Assembly: GCA_020628375.1 (NCBI GenBank)
Contig: JAHDFD010000017.1
Location: 1 to 64,000, forward strand
Length of the DNA: 64,000 nt
Direction of reading: 5' to 3'
DNA from: Chitinophagales bacterium
GTDB taxonomy: Bacteria; Bacteroidota; Bacteroidia; Chitinophagales; UBA2359
Below the pieces are notes generated by a model. The model made no database searches. It worked only from the letters and a program-made list of their open reading frames with translations, and was not told the DNA's origin. Shown in pieces: positions 62,460 to 64,000 of this stretch. Both the position numbers and the translations under genes were made by a program. Position 1 is the first letter of the stretch. Every line of letters begins with the position of its first letter.

Positions 62460-63572
62460 ATGAAGAAAACAATCATTATATTCACATTATTTGCCCTAAG
62501 TTTTTTTAGTAATATAATTCAAGCTCAAATTAACAACACTTTATTACTGAATGGCTCTAATGATTACTTAGAAGTACCCAATAATAGTACACTCGACTTT
62601 ATTGATGAGATAACTGTTGAAGCTTGGGTGTATATTTCTTGTGAATCAGAAGATGGGTATAGTGCCATAGTTAATAAACAGTGGTGTCAGGGACAAAATT
62701 TTGCTTTTAGTTTAGAGACCAAAGATGGGGACTTAAAATGGGCTTGGCTTGGAGGTGAGGTGATTAGCTGTGCAATGCCTAATGTTTTTATCAAAGAGAA
62801 TGCAATACAGGATAATGAGTGGACACATATTGCTGTAACACATACACCTAACAGTGTTCAGTTTTATATAAATGGAGAAGCAGTGTCGGGATACTTATCA
62901 GAAGGTCAATATTCTTCAATTCATGTAAGTGATGAGCCTATAAAAATTGGTGCATATCGCTTACTGAATGGTAATTTAACTCGTTATTTAAGAGGTGCTT
63001 TAGATGAGGTCAGGTTATGGGATTATGCAAGAAGTGATTCCGAAATTTCAAGTGCTTTTAATTCAGCACTTACTGGTAATGAATCAGGACTAAGTCTTTA
63101 TTTTAATATGGAAGAACAGGTTGTTGGTTCAGAAAGTATTGTAGAAAATCTGGCACAAAATACAGGTGCTATCAATAATGCAGAGGTAAAAGGCGGAAGT
63201 GCTGATACGCCAATTACTTTGCTTTTTGAAGATGTCGATGTCGATAACTGTATAAACGATCCTGAGCCTGAAGTTGAACCTGATCCTGTTATAGGCGTTA
63301 TCAGCGATCTGCCAACGACTATTTCTATAACAGATGCTTTTGTGTTCGATAATATAAAGTTTGTTCCAGTTAAAGGAATCAGAGAGATAAAAAGCTTAAA
63401 TATCTTTGATTTTTATGGAAATAAGATTATAGAAACAGAAAAACAATATCTGAATTGTATAGAAATTTCGATACTTCAAAATCTTAGAGGAGGTATCTAC
63501 ATTTATCACTTGGAGTTTATTGATGAAGATGGAAATCAGAAAGTCAGGCGAGGGAAATACTTGACAAAATAA
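62460..63572 (+). CDS. Secreted LamG-domain protein with shared C-terminal module
   Basis: A 370-aa protein with signal peptide 1-23 (ending IQAQ). Residues about 30-225 are a concanavalin A-like LamG_3 domain (LLLNGSNDYLEVPNNST, ITVEAWVYISC, LDEVRLWDYARSDSEI), used in binding glycans or other proteins. A short acidic linker (DPEPEVEPDP) leads to the C-terminal module seen in the previous gene. Start chosen at 62460, where the signal peptide begins, rather than an in-frame ATG at 62400. Likely T9SS cargo (inference). Confidence 0.82.
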   Translation: MKKTIIIFTLFALSFFSNIIQAQINNTLLLNGSNDYLEVPNNSTLDFIDEITVEAWVYISCESEDGYSAIVNKQWCQGQNFAFSLETKDGDLKWAWLGGEVISCAMPNVFIKENAIQDNEWTHIAVTHTPNSVQFYINGEAVSGYLSEGQYSSIHVSDEPIKIGAYRLLNGNLTRYLRGALDEVRLWDYARSDSEISSAFNSALTGNESGLSLYFNMEEQVVGSESIVENLAQNTGAINNAEVKGGSADTPITLLFEDVDVDNCINDPEPEVEPDPVIGVISDLPTTISITDAFVFDNIKFVPVKGIREIKSLNIFDFYGNKIIETEKQYLNCIEISILQNLRGGIYIYHLEFIDEDGNQKVRRGKYLTK

Positions 63573-63703
63573 TTTATTTCCCCAACACAAAAACGCTAGG
63601 TTTTTTATGTATGTCCGATTTCATTTTTTTCCATTCTTTTATATCGATTAAGTAGTACAAAAGCTTCCTTGCTATAAATTTACAGTCCATTAAATAATTT
63701 AAA
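63573..63703. other. Short intergenic region before the partial right-end gene
   Basis: 131 bp, AT-rich; no terminator or promoter that I can support. Confidence 0.4.
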
Positions 63704-64000
63704 GTGGATTGGCTAGCAGGTTTTAAACAAAAGAAATTACAAAATACTTCCTTTCATAACATTTCTAAACAAGTATTTAATATACTGATAGCCCAAGATA
63801 ATTATGGCTATTACATTGAGTTAGTTGATTATAAGTTTAATCCGGTTATTATCAGTTCTAATAGTGTAAAACTATCATTAAGAACCTTTACCGAACAATT
63901 TAATAACGCATTTAATATCATTTCTAAAACGATTAATTGGGATTTTGATGATGCTGAAGAAAAAGATAACAAGGTGTATTTAAGTGATTTTCCACAACTT
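63704..64000 (+). CDS. Unidentified gene, 5' part only
   Basis: A frame of 99 codons stays open from a GTG at 63704 to the window edge, with an in-frame stop just upstream at 63695. Translation begins (M)DWLAGFKQKKLQNTSFHN and continues VFNILIAQDNYGYYIELVDY. It has no signal peptide. The N-terminal segment is not recognised with confidence; proteins of the helicase/ATPase kind can begin with such a domain, but this is not shown. The amino acid composition is normal coding sequence. Confidence 0.6.
   Translation, partial: MDWLAGFKQKKLQNTSFHNISKQVFNILIAQDNYGYYIELVDYKFNPVIISSNSVKLSLRTFTEQFNNAFNIISKTINWDFDDAEEKDNKVYLSDFPQL

Noticed and set aside
1-64000. tRNA or rRNA genes
   Set aside because: No tRNA-like cloverleaf or rRNA segment was noticed on a visual scan; a covariance model scan (tRNAscan-SE, Infernal) would be needed to exclude them.

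Overview
The window is low-GC bacterial chromosome from a member of the Bacteroidota. The evidence is the many secreted proteins with type IX secretion (T9SS) C-terminal sorting domains, lipoproteins with Bacteroidota-type lipoboxes, TAnnTTTG -7 promoter boxes, weak Shine-Dalgarno sites with several TTG/GTG starts, and the gene repertoire: a stand-alone methylmalonyl-CoA mutase catalytic subunit, a DUF445 protein, YCF48-like propeller proteins and a complete pseudaminic acid operon. No genus can be named from sequence alone. It looks like an aerobic heterotroph (2-oxoglutarate dehydrogenase, fumarase, acyl-CoA carboxylase).

Layout. 1-6942: minus-strand tandem array of at least four near-identical 557-aa T9SS cargo genes (one cut by the left edge). 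They share constant blocks and exchange two variable blocks, and each complete copy is followed by a 23-codon mini-ORF. 6953-12003: a mainly metabolic plus-strand run (methylmalonyl-CoA mutase, P-loop kinase-like protein, Mpl muropeptide ligase, DnaQ-like exonuclease, family 2 glycosyltransferase). 12.5-18.2 kb: thioredoxin-like protein, repeat-rich peptidoglycan-binding protein, acyl-CoA carboxylase beta subunit, SRP RNA, GEVED/T9SS protein, TPR protein. 18.5-25.4 kb: sucA, DUF445 protein, thioredoxin lipoprotein, T9SS protein. 25.5-36.9 kb: DnaB helicase interrupted by a 426-aa intein, a second TPR paralogue, dgkA, ferredoxin, recA, psd and several lipoproteins, including two small genes (50 and 51 aa). 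37.4-47.2 kb: fumC, a large cytochrome c/IPTL-CTERM protein with three 246-bp internal repeats, a YcbB-type L,D-transpeptidase, proA-proB and a DUF429 protein. 47.2-48.2 kb: a gene-free block of nested miniature elements. 48.2-52.0 kb: two S41 C-terminal processing peptidases flanking a lipoprotein. 52.0-60.9 kb: an eight-gene minus-strand operon with the whole CMP-pseudaminic acid pathway (pseB, pseC, pseF, a pseG-pseH fusion, pseI), a sulfotransferase and two glycosyltransferase-like proteins. 61.2-64 kb: two secreted proteins sharing an unusual C-terminal module, then the start of an unidentified gene.

How it fits together. Much of the window concerns the cell surface: T9SS cargo, peptidoglycan remodelling (Mpl, L,D-transpeptidase, PG-binding protein), periplasmic proteolysis and glycan synthesis. 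The pseudaminic acid operon could supply a sulfated surface or cargo glycan (inference).

The observations most worth pursuing are (1) the mosaic T9SS tandem array, which looks like recombinational reassortment of surface-protein cassettes; (2) a family of about 120-127-bp palindromic mobile elements with perfect 6-bp target duplications, including an empty/occupied site pair and two insertions at the same site in opposite orientations; (3) the pseG-pseH fusion operon with its sulfotransferase; (4) the shared C-terminal module of the two genes near 62-63.5 kb.
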